Below are positions 23,847 to 23,865 of a DNA stretch of 23,865 nt, one piece after another (position 1 is the first letter of the stretch; each line of letters begins with the position of its first letter). Under the pieces are notes generated by a model, which was not told where the DNA came from, did no database searches, and saw nothing but the letters and a program-made list of their open reading frames with translations. Both the position numbers and the translations under genes were made by a program. The DNA is from RFXV01 sp038150465 (GTDB lineage Bacteria; Bacteroidota; Bacteroidia; Flavobacteriales; Schleiferiaceae), in NCBI GenBank assembly GCA_038150465.1, contig JAYOTP010000032.1, forward strand, positions 1 through 23,865, in the 5' to 3' direction.

Positions 23847-23865
23847 GTTCTCCTTTGAGCTTTCC

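Noticed and set aside
23551..23858. Open frames on both strands running across tRNA-Val and its terminator
   Set aside because: They overlap a clear tRNA, promoter and terminator; such frames are common artefacts over tRNA genes.

Overview
The window is chromosomal DNA from a member of the Bacteroidota, most likely Flavobacteriia or a close relative. Three things support this. There is a type IX secretion and gliding locus (porV, porU, a porP/sprF-type gene, gldJ). Several promoters fit the Bacteroidota -33/-7 pattern TTG-N(18-23)-TAnnTTTG rather than the E. coli consensus, and the tRNA-Val promoter matches it exactly. Shine-Dalgarno sequences are mostly absent. The genus cannot be fixed from this sequence alone.

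Layout. Positions 1-60 are the 5' end of a 16S rRNA gene leaving the window on the minus strand, with its leader and an A-tract-boosted promoter up to about 211. Minus-strand genes follow: a pyruvate dehydrogenase operon (pdhA at 3249-2254, pdhC at 2252-1017, an SDR oxidoreductase at 1007-330), then porV (4537-3359) and porU (8396-4596) upstream of it. A divergent intergenic region at 8397-8587 separates these from the plus-strand genes porP/sprF-like, gldJ and murF (8588-12532). A strong terminator lies between gldJ and murF. An acyl-CoA dehydrogenase (13854-12712, minus) is divergent from anmK (13921-15006, plus). After anmK come an amino-acid dehydrogenase and an NhaD-type antiporter that overlap by 4 bases, then exbB-exbD-tonB-folC, joined by stop/start overlaps. 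folC is interrupted by a run of exactly 100 N, a scaffold gap of unknown true size. Convergent to it is a minus-strand pair for surface polysaccharide (O-antigen ligase/polymerase at 21998-20640, Wzx-type flippase at 23458-22010). The window ends with tRNA-Val(TAC), its terminator and a nested inverted-repeat element.

How the genes work together. PorU is the T9SS sortase and PorV the outer-membrane shuttle/channel protein that delivers cargo to it. GldJ is a lipoprotein of the secretion/motility ring complex, and PorP/SprF proteins are outer-membrane partners of T9SS substrates. murF and anmK serve peptidoglycan synthesis and recycling, and ExbB-ExbD-TonB energises outer-membrane uptake, so the centre of the window is dominated by the cell envelope. 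PdhA, PdhC and the acyl-CoA dehydrogenase belong to central metabolism.

No clearly undescribed system is visible. Most gene content is recognisable and the gene order resembles known flavobacterial neighbourhoods. The points most worth a second look are the inverted-repeat element after tRNA-Val, the murF start sitting just behind a strong terminator, the extra porP/sprF gene between porU and gldJ, the acidic Gly-rich linker of the TonB protein and the His-rich segment in NhaD.
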